Assembly: GCF_016785185.1 (NCBI RefSeq)
Contig: NZ_JAEKDY010000004.1
DNA: 64,000 bases
Origin: Heyndrickxia sporothermodurans
Lineage (GTDB): Bacteria; Bacillota; Bacilli; Bacillales; Bacillaceae_C
Direction: 5' to 3' (one strand)
Shown here in pieces: positions 34,919 through 43,967 of this stretch (within the stretch, counting starts at the first letter, position 1; each line of letters starts with the position of its first letter). The position numbers were made by a program, and so were the translations under genes. A model generated the notes under the pieces. That model did not search any database. It had not been told where the DNA came from and saw only the letters and a list, made by a program, of their open reading frames with translations.

Positions 34919-35227
34919 GATCATCTCTCCTTTAACAATTTCTTTTATTTGAGCAGCGGTATGATATAAAAAGATTAGTTTTTAAACCGAAGCCTATTCG
35001 ATTTAAAGCATTTGCTCATTATGTAAAAACAAATGCAAACGGTCACACATATCCTATTATAATATAATTTAAAAACTTGTCCATTTAAAGGACTAATATT
35101 TATTCGCTTTCATCCTTTATTATAATCAAATCTAGTAAGTATGTATAATAAAATTCTACATTTTTTTGCAAATATTTTATTGTTTTGTTTTTTATTCTCA
35201 AATAATTTTTCGCTGTAAATTGAATAT
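34919..35227. other. Intergenic region between citZ and ytwI
   Basis: This AT-rich stretch of about 309 bp holds the citZ promoter and ribosome site. I see no coding frame, RNA gene or convincing operator beyond that; a TGTAAAAAC-type sequence near 35022 is only a poor cre match. Confidence 0.6.
35056..35083 (-). promoter_or_regulatory. Promoter of the citZ-icd-mdh operon
   Basis: TGGACA (35078-35083) and a perfect TATAAT (35056-35061) on the minus strand have a 16-nt spacer, about 140 nt before citZ. Confidence 0.6.
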
Positions 35228-35689
35228 TTATTGTGTAAATAATTCAACTACCTTCATTCCCATATAAGCAATGCCGGCGCCTATCAATGGGCCAACTGCC
35301 ACACCTTTAAAAACCGCTACTGCTAGAATTGTTCCTAGTACAAGTGCTGCTGTAATATGTGGATCTTGCGTTAACAGAGTAATACCGTTTTTAGCGATAA
35401 GTGCTACAGCCATACCCGCGGCAAGAGCAATCCAAGCATATGGCGATTTCAATGATTCAAGCAAATCTTTAAACCCAATTTGCCCGCTGGCTATTGGTGC
35501 AAGCACAGCGATAGTAATAACAGTTACTCCCCAATTTATACCCTTCGATTGGATAAAACTAAACATTTTTTGATCGATTCCAATTATTTTTAAGATGAGT
35601 AATACAGCAATCGCAATCATTAACGATTGATTTTTAGCAATCAAACCAATAATCAGTAATAATATTAGAAAAAGGTAAGACTGAACCAT
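35228..35689 (-). CDS. ytwI: DUF441 family membrane protein YtwI
   Basis: This 153-aa protein has four or five hydrophobic segments and matches the DUF441/UPF0756 family (B. subtilis YtwI). No function is known. AAGGATG precedes the ATG by about 8 nt. It lies between citZ and the divergent ytvI, as in B. subtilis. Confidence 0.88.
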   Translation of the reverse strand: MVQSYLFLILLLIIGLIAKNQSLMIAIAVLLILKIIGIDQKMFSFIQSKGINWGVTVITIAVLAPIASGQIGFKDLLESLKSPYAWIALAAGMAVALIAKNGITLLTQDPHITAALVLGTILAVAVFKGVAVGPLIGAGIAYMGMKVVELFTQ

Positions 35690-35799
35690 TTTTAATACAT
35701 CCTTTCTTTCAATGTGTATTGTTGGAAAAAGTTTATCATTTAGCTTTTTTTTCCTAGCGACTCCATGTAAAATTAAACTAAAAGATGGGAGGGGAAAGT

Positions 35800-36924
35800 T
35801 TGAATCCTGAGTATATATATCGTACCATTCGATTTTTAATAGTTATAGGCATTGTAATAGTTGGCGCGATTCTTTTGTATTTCGTATCAAAAGTTACTTA
35901 CCCTTTTTTAATTGCCATTGCTATTGCCTTTCTGATTAATCCTTTAGTAAATTTTTTATCTCATAAGGCAAAACTTCCTCGCACACTCGCCGTTATTATA
36001 TCCATAATTTTAATAATTGGTGTATTTATAGGATTAATAACTTTATTAATTGCCGAGATTGTCTCCGGAACAAATTATTTAGCAGATGTTGTTCCTAAGC
36101 ATGTTAATACATTAGTTGAGTTTGTGGAAAACTTTATTGCCGGACAGGTAATTCCTCTCTACAATCAAGCTGCCAGTTTATTTAAAAGTCTTGATGTTGG
36201 ACAGCAGGATACCATTATAAATAATATCCAAACGGCAGGGCAAAAAATAGCTACAAGTGCCGGAAGTTTCCTGCAAAACTTTTTCTTAAAGCTTCCAGCT
36301 CTCGTTTCATGGATTCCAAATGCCGCTACAGTTCTTGTATTCTCATTACTTGCTACGTTCTTTATTAGCAAAGATTGGTATCGACTTTCCAGAATGAGCA
36401 GTAAGTTTCTCCCTGATCGTGCGATGAAAAGTGGAAGAACAGTTCTACATGATCTAAAAAAAGCATTGTTCGGTTTTATTAAAGCACAACTAACTTTAAT
36501 CTCCATTACTTTAGTTATCGTATTAATTGGGCTTTTGATTTTAAGGGTAGATTATGCCATTACGATTGCTTTGGTGAGTGGTATTGTTGATATTCTTCCA
36601 TACTTAGGAACCGGAGTTGTGTTCATTCCTTGGATTATTTACGAAGCGATTTCGGGGGATATTCCACTTGCAATTGGTTTAGGGGTACTTTATACAGTTG
36701 TAGTTGTGCAAAGACAAATGATGGAACCAAAAATTTTGTCCTCCAATATTGGACTTAATCCACTTGCCACTTTAGTAGCATTGTTTGTTGGATTTAAACT
36801 TGTCGGTTTTCTCGGATTAATTCTTGGGCCGGTCTCCCTTGTCATCATTACTACATTACATAAAGCCAATGTATTTCGAGACATATGGGAATTTATCGTA
36901 GGAAAACCACAAAAAACGAATTGA
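35800..36924 (+). CDS. ytvI: Sporulation integral membrane protein YtvI (AI-2E transporter family)
   Basis: This 374-residue polytopic protein has paired N-terminal membrane segments (about 8-26, 30-50 and 60-85), a central soluble part (about 90-155) and four or five C-terminal segments, the pattern of the AI-2E/PerM family. The YtvI branch is tied to sporulation, and its substrate is unknown. I chose a TTG at 35800 because GGAGG lies 7 nt upstream; an ATG at 35785 lies upstream of that site. Confidence 0.86.
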   Translation: MNPEYIYRTIRFLIVIGIVIVGAILLYFVSKVTYPFLIAIAIAFLINPLVNFLSHKAKLPRTLAVIISIILIIGVFIGLITLLIAEIVSGTNYLADVVPKHVNTLVEFVENFIAGQVIPLYNQAASLFKSLDVGQQDTIINNIQTAGQKIATSAGSFLQNFFLKLPALVSWIPNAATVLVFSLLATFFISKDWYRLSRMSSKFLPDRAMKSGRTVLHDLKKALFGFIKAQLTLISITLVIVLIGLLILRVDYAITIALVSGIVDILPYLGTGVVFIPWIIYEAISGDIPLAIGLGVLYTVVVVQRQMMEPKILSSNIGLNPLATLVALFVGFKLVGFLGLILGPVSLVIITTLHKANVFRDIWEFIVGKPQKTN

Positions 36925-36929
36925 ATAAA

Positions 36930-36963
36930 AAGAAAAACGGTGTGAGTTCACACCGTTTTTCTT
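36930..36963. terminator. Bidirectional terminator between ytvI and pyk
   Basis: AAAAACGGTGTGA and TCACACCGTTTTT form a 13-bp perfect stem with a 2-nt loop between the two convergent genes. Confidence 0.9.
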
Positions 36964-36977
36964 TTTAGAATGTAAAA

Positions 36978-38738
36978 TTATAACACGCTAGCATGTCCAT
37001 TGTAGATAACCCCACGTACGGGATCTACGGTAATTTCTTGTCCGTTTGTAAATAAATTCGTAGCATTTTTCACTCCAACAATTACCGGAATGCCTAAATT
37101 AATACCAACTACAGCAGCATCACTAGTTAAACCACCTTCTTCAGTAATGAGTGCTGTACATTTTTTCAATAACGGAACCATGTCTTTATCTACACCATAC
37201 GTAACAAGGACTGAGCCGGGCACAATTTGCTCTTTTGCATCATTAGCATTTTTGGCAGTTACTACTTTACCGTATGCAGATTTTCTGCCAACACCTTGAC
37301 CTTTAGCAACAATATCTCCAACTACATGAACTTTCATTAAATTGGTTGTTCCTGCCTCACCTACCGGTACTCCCGCTGTAATAATAACTAAATCCCCGTG
37401 CTTCACAATATCTGTATTTAAGCCCTCTTGAACAGCTAGCTCTAACATTTCATCGGTTGTTTCTACTTTTTGTCCAATTCTAGGATACACTCCCCATACT
37501 AATGCAAGACTTAAACATACCGATTCATTCGATGTTACAGCAATAATCGGTGCTTTAGGACGGTATTTTGAAATCATCCGTGCAGTATGACCACTTTCCG
37601 TCGGTGTAATAATGGCATTTACATCTAAATTGATCGCCGTATGTGCGACGGATTGACAAATAGCATCTGTCATTTTGTGATCACTATTTTTACTGCGTTC
37701 ACCTAAAATCGCACTGTGATTCAACGCTTTTTCCGCATGAATAGCAATATTATACATCGTTTGAACAGCTTCTGAAGGATAGGATCCTGCAGCAGTTTCT
37801 CCTGAAAGCATAATGGCATCTGTACCATCAAAAATGGCATTAGCTACATCACTTGCTTCTGCTCTTGTTGGTCGTGGATTTCTTTGCATTGAATCAAGCA
37901 TTTGGGTTGCGGTAATTACTGGTTTACCCAGTTCATTACATTTTTTTATTAATTCCTTTTGAACAAGAGGAACTGCTTCTGTTGGAATCTCAACCCCTAA
38001 ATCACCGCGGGCTACCATTAGACCATCAGAAACTGCCAAGATTTCATCAATATTATCAACACCTTCTTGGTTTTCGATCTTAGGAATAATGTGGATATGT
38101 AAAGCATTATTTTCTTCTAATAATTGTCTAATTTCCAATACATCTGAAGGACGACGAACGAAAGAAGCAGCAATGAAGTTAACACCTTGTTTAATTCCGA
38201 ATAAAATATCGTTCGCATCTTTTTCTGTAATCCCAGGCAAATTAACGGATACTCCTGGTACATTAACACCTTTTTTATTTTTTAATACACCACTATTCAT
38301 TATTTTCGTGTTAATTTCTTTTTTGTCCTTGTCAATAGAAGTAACTTCCAATTCAATTAGACCATCATCTAGAAGGATTTTTGATCCTTTATCAACATCG
38401 TTAATAAGGCCTTCATATGTGATAGAAAACTTTTCGCTTGTTCCTAAAACTTCCTCCATTGAAATCGTAACGTTTTTTCCTTCACAAAGCTCAATTGCTC
38501 CATTTTCCATATCATTTGTACGGATTTCGGGACCTTTTGTATCAAGTAAAATAGCTACCGTTTTATTTGTGTTTTCCGCTGCTGTGCGGATGTTTTTAAT
38601 TCTTGCTTCGTGTTCCTCATGACTACCGTGGGAAAAATTCAATCGAGCTACATCCATTCCGGCTTTCATTAATTTTTCCAACATTTCTATACTTTCACTT
38701 GCAGGACCAATGGTACAAACGATTTTTGTTTTTTTCAT
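36978..38738 (-). CDS. pyk: Pyruvate kinase
   Basis: Pyk makes pyruvate and ATP from PEP in glycolysis. The 586 aa include the catalytic core (RLNFSHG, DTKGPEIRT, ARGDLGVE, and ATQMLDSM) and, as usual in Bacillus, an extra C-terminal PEP-utiliser-like domain (about 475-586) with TEEGGLTSDAAVVG. GGGAG lies 8 nt before the ATG. It forms an operon with pfkA, 70 nt upstream. Confidence 0.97.
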   Translation of the reverse strand: MKKTKIVCTIGPASESIEMLEKLMKAGMDVARLNFSHGSHEEHEARIKNIRTAAENTNKTVAILLDTKGPEIRTNDMENGAIELCEGKNVTISMEEVLGTSEKFSITYEGLINDVDKGSKILLDDGLIELEVTSIDKDKKEINTKIMNSGVLKNKKGVNVPGVSVNLPGITEKDANDILFGIKQGVNFIAASFVRRPSDVLEIRQLLEENNALHIHIIPKIENQEGVDNIDEILAVSDGLMVARGDLGVEIPTEAVPLVQKELIKKCNELGKPVITATQMLDSMQRNPRPTRAEASDVANAIFDGTDAIMLSGETAAGSYPSEAVQTMYNIAIHAEKALNHSAILGERSKNSDHKMTDAICQSVAHTAINLDVNAIITPTESGHTARMISKYRPKAPIIAVTSNESVCLSLALVWGVYPRIGQKVETTDEMLELAVQEGLNTDIVKHGDLVIITAGVPVGEAGTTNLMKVHVVGDIVAKGQGVGRKSAYGKVVTAKNANDAKEQIVPGSVLVTYGVDKDMVPLLKKCTALITEEGGLTSDAAVVGINLGIPVIVGVKNATNLFTNGQEITVDPVRGVIYNGHASVL

Positions 38739-38808
38739 GTTAATTACTCCCTTTTTTTAACTTCGCTGTTGAATACAAGCAACAGTGCGCTTTAACAAAT
38801 CTTTAAGC

Positions 38809-39768
38809 TTAAATTGATAATTCCTTTGATAGACGATACATATCAAAAGCGACTTTATGCGGTGTTCCTAAAATTTCAAGGATGTCATAGTCGACAAGCT
38901 GATTATTTTCGATTCCAACAGCTCTTCCACCTTTACCCTCCAATAATAATTCAACAGCTCTTGCCCCAAGTCTGCTTGCTAGAACCCTATCGCTAGCAGT
39001 AGGAGATCCGCCGCGTTGAATATGTCCTAAAACGGAAACCCTCGTATCAAAATTAGTTGCTTCCTCTAATTCTTTCGCAAATTCATTACCGCTTTTCACA
39101 CCTTCAGCAACAACTATAATACTATGTTTCTTTCCACGGTCATTCCCTTTTCGTAAACGTTCCGCAATTTCATTCATGTCATAATTGTCTTCAGGGATTA
39201 GAATTGTTTCAGCCCCACCTGCTAAACCGGACCAAAGAGCAATATCGCCTGCGTCCCTGCCCATTACCTCAATTATAAACGTTCTTTCATGTGATGAAGC
39301 AGTATCACGAATTTTATCAATCGCATCTAACACTGTATTTATCGCTGTATCAAAACCAATCGTAAAATCAGTTCCCGGGATATCATTATCAATTGTTCCC
39401 GGAACTCCAACACATGGAAAGCCGTGTTCTGTTAAAGCCTTTGCGCCTTGATAAGAACCATCTCCACCAATAACGACTAAACCTTCAATCCCGAATCTTT
39501 TCATTTGCTCGATACCTTTTTGCTGCCCTTCCTGTGTCTTAAATTCTAGACATCGGGCAGAATGGAGCATTGTTCCTCCGCGATGAATAATATCACCAAC
39601 TGAGCCTACCTCAAGTTTTTCTATTTTCCCATTAATAAGGCCGCTATAACCGTTATAAACACCAAACACTTCTAACCCATGATAAATTCCTTTACGAACA
39701 ATCGCACGAATGGCCGCATTCATTCCCGGCGCATCTCCACCGCTAGTTAAAACACCAATACGTTTCAT
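38809..39768 (-). CDS. pfkA: 6-phosphofructokinase
   Basis: PfkA commits fructose-6-phosphate to glycolysis. The 319 aa equal the B. subtilis length. The ATP site has LTSGGDAPGMN at about residues 8-18 and GGDGSYQGA, and the substrate site has GTIDNDI. GAGGTG lies about 7 nt before the ATG at 39768, and an in-frame extension of 17 codons upstream is not family-like. It is followed by pyk. Confidence 0.97.
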   Translation of the reverse strand: MKRIGVLTSGGDAPGMNAAIRAIVRKGIYHGLEVFGVYNGYSGLINGKIEKLEVGSVGDIIHRGGTMLHSARCLEFKTQEGQQKGIEQMKRFGIEGLVVIGGDGSYQGAKALTEHGFPCVGVPGTIDNDIPGTDFTIGFDTAINTVLDAIDKIRDTASSHERTFIIEVMGRDAGDIALWSGLAGGAETILIPEDNYDMNEIAERLRKGNDRGKKHSIIVVAEGVKSGNEFAKELEEATNFDTRVSVLGHIQRGGSPTASDRVLASRLGARAVELLLEGKGGRAVGIENNQLVDYDILEILGTPHKVAFDMYRLSKELSI

Positions 39769-39919
39769 TCTCGTCACCTCAAAATTTCTTATATGTAAAA
39801 TCGTAATCATTAAAATCAAAAAATATTTATTACAACAATATTATCGACAAGAGTATTAGTTAATATTTCTAAAATATCATTTTATAAGTAAGTCCACAAA
39901 CATAATATGTCAAAAAGGA

Positions 39920-39955
39920 AAAAACAACTAAGCAATCGGATTCGTCCGATTGCTC
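39920..39955 (-). terminator. Terminator of accA
   Basis: AGCAATCGGA and TCCGATTGCT form a 10-bp perfect stem with a 4-nt loop, followed on the minus strand by a U-rich run, downstream of accA and upstream of pfkA. Confidence 0.85.
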
Positions 39956-39977
39956 GTTTAATACTCAATTATCGATA

Positions 39978-40961
39978 TCAGGATTTTGAAATTTCTGCGA
40001 TATCCTTTAACTCAGTAAACTCTCCTATAACTCGATATTTATTATAGCGCTGCTCAATAAGTTCCTCAGCAGATAAACCAACTAATTCTTTTAGTGATTT
40101 TTCCAACACATGGTCAATAGACTCGGCTTGGGTAGCAACATCTTTATGAGCGCCACCTTTTACTTCCGGAATTACTTCTTCTATAACACCTAATTTTTTC
40201 AAATCAGGAGCAGTAATTTTCATAATATCTGCTGCCCGTTTTGCTTGGGATGAATCTTTCCACAAAATCGTTGCAGCTGACTCCGGAGCAATGACTGAGA
40301 ACCAAGAATTTTCTAAGACGTGTATATGATTTCCTACACCGATACCAAGTGCTCCTCCACTAGCCCCTTCACCGATAACGATACAGATTACAGGTACTTT
40401 GAGACCAGCCATTTCAAATAAGTTTTTGGCAATTGATTCTGAAATTCCTCTTTCTTCAGCAGCTTTCCCTGGAAAAGCGCCTTTCGTATCGATAAAACTG
40501 ATAATTGGGCGATTAAATTTATCCGCCTGCTTCATTAAACGAAGTGCTTTTCGATAGCCTTCAGGATGGGGCATCCCAAAATTACGACGGATGTTTTCCT
40601 TCGTATCTTTTCCCCGTTGCTGTCCGATAATCGTTACCGGCAGACCTTTATATTTTGCGATACCGCCAACAATCGCTTCATCATCGCCAAAAAAACGATC
40701 ACCATGCAACTCAATAAAATCAGAAAATAGATAAGGGATATAGTCCAATGTTGTAGGTCTATTTGGATGTCTAGCTATTTGTACCCGGTCCCATGGTTGC
40801 ATATTTTCGTAAATATCGGCTTCTAATTTTTTTAATCTAGTCTCAAGCTTCTCAATCTCATCTGATAAATCAACATCTGAGTTTTTTGTAAACTCTTTTA
40901 GCTCAGCGATTTTTTTCTGAAGCTCGCTTAATGGTTTTTCAAATTCCAACTCATTTACCAT
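39978..40961 (-). CDS. accA: Acetyl-CoA carboxylase carboxyltransferase subunit alpha
   Basis: AccA and AccD together transfer CO2 from biotin carboxyl carrier to acetyl-CoA, making malonyl-CoA for fatty acid synthesis. The 327 aa contain the crotonase-type core (GASGGALGIG, PESAATILWKD). Its ATG overlaps the end of accD by 7 nt, with AGGTGAG inside accD, indicating translational coupling. Confidence 0.97.
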   Translation of the reverse strand: MVNELEFEKPLSELQKKIAELKEFTKNSDVDLSDEIEKLETRLKKLEADIYENMQPWDRVQIARHPNRPTTLDYIPYLFSDFIELHGDRFFGDDEAIVGGIAKYKGLPVTIIGQQRGKDTKENIRRNFGMPHPEGYRKALRLMKQADKFNRPIISFIDTKGAFPGKAAEERGISESIAKNLFEMAGLKVPVICIVIGEGASGGALGIGVGNHIHVLENSWFSVIAPESAATILWKDSSQAKRAADIMKITAPDLKKLGVIEEVIPEVKGGAHKDVATQAESIDHVLEKSLKELVGLSAEELIEQRYNKYRVIGEFTELKDIAEISKS

Positions 40962-41824
40962 GGCAACTCACCTACTTGCTCATGAATTTCTAGTACTGTC
41001 GTAATTGTTCCCTTTAAGTCTAATCGGTTAATTACGGCGTCCAGTTGTCCGTGCTTTAACAAAAATTCAGCAGTCTGAAAATCTTCGGGAAGCTCTTCAC
41101 GAACAGTTTGCTCTATAATTCTTCTTCCAGCAAAGCCTATTAATGCTCCCGGCTCGGCAAAATTATAATCACCTAAGGAAGCAAAGCTTGCTGACACACC
41201 ACCGGTAGTTGGGTGAGTCATAATAGAAATAATGAGACCCCCATTATCGCTAAAACGTTTTAATGCCGCGCTTGTCTTCGCCATTTGCATTAAAGACAGA
41301 ACGGCTTCTTGCATTCTTGCTCCACCGGAAGCTGTGAAAATAATAAACGGCACACTCAGTTTATCTGCTTCCTCAATTGCTCTTGTAATTTTTTCACCTA
41401 CAACTGATCCCATACTTCCCATACGGAAAGTTGAATCCATGATAGCAATAACAACTTGATGATCATTCACTTTTCCACTACCAGTTAAAACAGCTTCATT
41501 CATATTTGTTTTTTGTTGATCTTTTTGTAATTTCTCAAGATAATCAGGGAAATTTAGAGGGTTCTCCGATAGTAGCTGACGATCAAATTCTTGAAAAGTT
41601 CCTTCATCTATAAAGCTTTCTACTCGTTCAAATGCATTCATTTGATGATGATAACCGCAATGATTACACACTTTTAAATTTTTTTGAAGCTCTTTCGTAT
41701 ATAGGATTTTACGACAGTTTGGACATTTTGACATAATGCCTTCAGGCACATCATGCTTAGCAGCTTCCGATGGTATTGTAGCATACTTTCTTTTCTTTGG
41801 TTTAGTAAAAAAATCTTTCAGCAA
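40955..41824 (-). CDS. accD: Acetyl-CoA carboxylase carboxyltransferase subunit beta (TTG start)
   Basis: AccD is the zinc-containing partner of AccA. The 289 aa begin with a CPNC/CNHC zinc ribbon (about 34-56) and continue with the carboxyltransferase core (TASGGARMQEA, PTTGGVSASFA). AAGGAGG lies 8 nt before a TTG start. In this genome accDA follows the malic enzyme and GntR genes. No FapR box was seen in the short region upstream. Confidence 0.95.
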   Translation of the reverse strand: MLKDFFTKPKKRKYATIPSEAAKHDVPEGIMSKCPNCRKILYTKELQKNLKVCNHCGYHHQMNAFERVESFIDEGTFQEFDRQLLSENPLNFPDYLEKLQKDQQKTNMNEAVLTGSGKVNDHQVVIAIMDSTFRMGSMGSVVGEKITRAIEEADKLSVPFIIFTASGGARMQEAVLSLMQMAKTSAALKRFSDNGGLIISIMTHPTTGGVSASFASLGDYNFAEPGALIGFAGRRIIEQTVREELPEDFQTAEFLLKHGQLDAVINRLDLKGTITTVLEIHEQVGELPW

Positions 41825-41944
41825 AAGTAAATCCTCCTTTAAAAGGCTGATACCACAAAATAGCTTAGAATATTTTTTATAAATAGATTCTTCTTGTCCA
41901 ATATAATTGAAGATGAACGAAAATATTGCTAAAGTTTGTCGTAT

Positions 41945-42580
41945 TTACTTCGACATATTTTTTAAGTCATCATAAAATTGCAATGATAAAGGCAAATTTT
42001 CTTCTACTATTGTATGTAGTAATTGTAAATATGGTTTTATATCCTTAATTTCGCGAGAGCCATTTAATTGTGATGCATATTCTTTTAATAATAACCAAAT
42101 TTTAAAAAGAAGATGGATATTTGAAAGTTGTACAATTTCAAGAAAAAAATCATCTTCTAATGTAAGGTCGCCTTGTTCTAATTTATATTTTATCAATTCA
42201 ATAGATGGACGATCCAAATTATTAATTACTAATCTTATTGCATCCTTTTCAACTAGTTCTTTCGTTATTTTCACATCATTTTTCACTTTATCATCTTGTA
42301 ATATAAACGTACTTAATAAATCAACTAAATGGTGGTCTGTGAAATCCCGGAGAAATGTACCTTCTCCTCGGCGAGTTTCGATCAAGCCTAGTAACTCTAA
42401 GGCCCTCAGACCTTCTCTTACAGAGGAGCGTCCAACTTTGAGACGCTCCGAGAGTTCACGCTCAGAAGGAAGTTTATCACCTGAAACTAATCCATCTTCA
42501 TAAATCATTTGACGAATTTGGTCGACAATTTCAAGATATACCTTCGTTTTGCTTATATTTTTGTTCACCGAACAAATCAC
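41945..42580 (-). CDS. GntR/FadR-family transcriptional regulator
   Basis: This 211-aa regulator has a GntR winged helix (about residues 14-78, with LPSERELSERLKVGRSSVREGLRALELLGLIETRRG-type sequence) and a short C-terminal helical ligand domain. It starts at a GTG whose GTGA overlaps the malic enzyme stop, so it is translationally coupled; a second GTG at 42568 is an alternative. A perfect FadR-subfamily operator lies at the malic enzyme promoter, so I infer that it controls its own operon (malic enzyme, itself and perhaps accDA). The ligand is unknown. Confidence 0.85.
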   Translation of the reverse strand: MICSVNKNISKTKVYLEIVDQIRQMIYEDGLVSGDKLPSERELSERLKVGRSSVREGLRALELLGLIETRRGEGTFLRDFTDHHLVDLLSTFILQDDKVKNDVKITKELVEKDAIRLVINNLDRPSIELIKYKLEQGDLTLEDDFFLEIVQLSNIHLLFKIWLLLKEYASQLNGSREIKDIKPYLQLLHTIVEENLPLSLQFYDDLKNMSK

Positions 42581-43815
42581 TCACCTTTTCCAATAATAGC
42601 AAGTCTCTTTGTTCTTTCTCTAATTTCTTCGGGGTCGACTTTTATCCTCGCAACACCTGTTTCCATTGCTGCTTTTGCAACAGCCGCTGCTACTGCAGGT
42701 GCAACACGTGGATCGAAAGGACGTGGGATAACATAATCAGCGTTTAATTCAGTTTCACTTATTAATTCAGCAATTGCTTCAACAGCCGCTATTTTCATTT
42801 CCTCATTAATATGTGTTGCTCGAACATCTAATGCTCCCCTGAAAATTCCAGGAAAAGCAAGAACATTATTTACTTGATTAGGAAAGTCGGAACGACCTGT
42901 CCCAATCACTTTCGCACCTGCTTGTTTTGCATCGTCCGGCATAATTTCCGGATCCGGATTTGCCATAGCAAAAATAATGGCATCTGTTTTCATCGATTCT
43001 ACCATTTCTTTTGTTAATGCACCTGCTACTGAAACACCAATAAATACATCGGCGCCTTCAATGACATCTGCAAGGGCTCCTTCTTTACGCTCACGATTTG
43101 TGTATTTCGCCACTTCGGATTTGATATCATTCATTCCGAAAGTTCTACCTTCAAAAATAGCCCCTTTTGAATCACACATAATGATATCGCGTACACCGTA
43201 ATGGTAAAGGAGACGAATAATGGCAATTCCGGCTGCTCCGGCACCACTGGCAACTACTTTTATTTCAGACATTTTCTTACCGACGAGTTTTAATGCATTA
43301 ACAAGACCTGCAACAGTTACGATCGCCGTTCCATGCTGATCATCGTGAAAAACAGGAATATTCGCTTCTTTTTTCAGTCTTTCTTCGACCTCAAAACAAT
43401 TTGGTGCAGCAATATCTTCTAAGTTTACACCACCAAAAGTAGGCTCCAACAGTTTAACCGTTTCAACAATTTTATCTACATCCGTTGAATTCAAACAGAT
43501 AGGAAACGCATCAACACCGGCAAAACTTTTGAATAATACTGCTTTTCCTTCCATAACAGGTAACGCTGCCTCCGGTCCAATATTCCCTAATCCTAAAACA
43601 GCCGTTCCATCGGTTACAACAGCAACCATATTGCCTTTCATCGTATATTCATATACAGTTTCAGGTTTGTCATAGATCATTTTACATGGTTCTGCTACTC
43701 CCGGTGAGTATGCTAAACTTAAATCTTTTGCATTCTTTACATTAACTTTTGATTTAGATTCTAGTTTTCCTTTATTTATACGATGCATATGTAGCGCTTC
43801 TTCTCGCAAAGTCAA
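42577..43815 (-). CDS. ytsJ: NAD(P)-dependent malic enzyme YtsJ
   Basis: This enzyme decarboxylates malate to pyruvate; B. subtilis YtsJ is the main NADP-linked form. The 412 aa match closely (SLAYSPGVAEPCK, VVTDGTAVLGLGNIGP, FHDDQHGTA, and the NAD-fold ASGAGAAGIA). I chose the TTG at 43815, which has AAGGAG 7 nt upstream and gives MTLREEAL as in the family; a GTG at 43824 touches that site. It is upstream of the GntR regulator. Confidence 0.95.
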   Translation of the reverse strand: MTLREEALHMHRINKGKLESKSKVNVKNAKDLSLAYSPGVAEPCKMIYDKPETVYEYTMKGNMVAVVTDGTAVLGLGNIGPEAALPVMEGKAVLFKSFAGVDAFPICLNSTDVDKIVETVKLLEPTFGGVNLEDIAAPNCFEVEERLKKEANIPVFHDDQHGTAIVTVAGLVNALKLVGKKMSEIKVVASGAGAAGIAIIRLLYHYGVRDIIMCDSKGAIFEGRTFGMNDIKSEVAKYTNRERKEGALADVIEGADVFIGVSVAGALTKEMVESMKTDAIIFAMANPDPEIMPDDAKQAGAKVIGTGRSDFPNQVNNVLAFPGIFRGALDVRATHINEEMKIAAVEAIAELISETELNADYVIPRPFDPRVAPAVAAAVAKAAMETGVARIKVDPEEIRERTKRLAIIGKGE

Positions 43816-43854
43816 AGTTTCCACTCCTTTTTACTACAAACGATAAACAATTAG

Positions 43855-43867
43855 GTGGTCTGACCAC
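43855..43867 (-). promoter_or_regulatory. GntR/FadR-type operator at the ytsJ promoter
   Basis: GTGGTCTGACCAC is a perfect palindrome, and its core TGGTCTGACCA fits the FadR-subfamily consensus TNGTNNNACNA at every defined position. A second, overlapping dyad, GACCA-ATG-TGGTC, reaches to about 43874. It lies just downstream of the -10, where binding would block transcription. Confidence 0.75.
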
Positions 43868-43882
43868 ATTGGTCTATTAAAT

Positions 43883-43910
43883 AATATAACATATTTCCCT
43901 TTTTAGTGAA
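43883..43910 (-). promoter_or_regulatory. Promoter of ytsJ-gntR
   Basis: TTCACT (43905-43910) and TATATT (43883-43888) are 16 nt apart on the minus strand; the GntR operator follows at about +10 to +22. Confidence 0.5.
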
Positions 43911-43967
43911 AAATAATATTAAACTTGTTTACAGAACTTAAGATATTATTCGTAAAAAAGTAGAATC

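Noticed and set aside
35015..35042. cre (CcpA) site upstream of citZ
   Set aside because: The TGTAAAAAC-type sequence lacks the central CG and the right half of the consensus.
38089..38622. 177-codon open frame on the plus strand
   Set aside because: It is antisense to conserved pyk, its composition is serine/phenylalanine-rich and no ribosome site precedes it.
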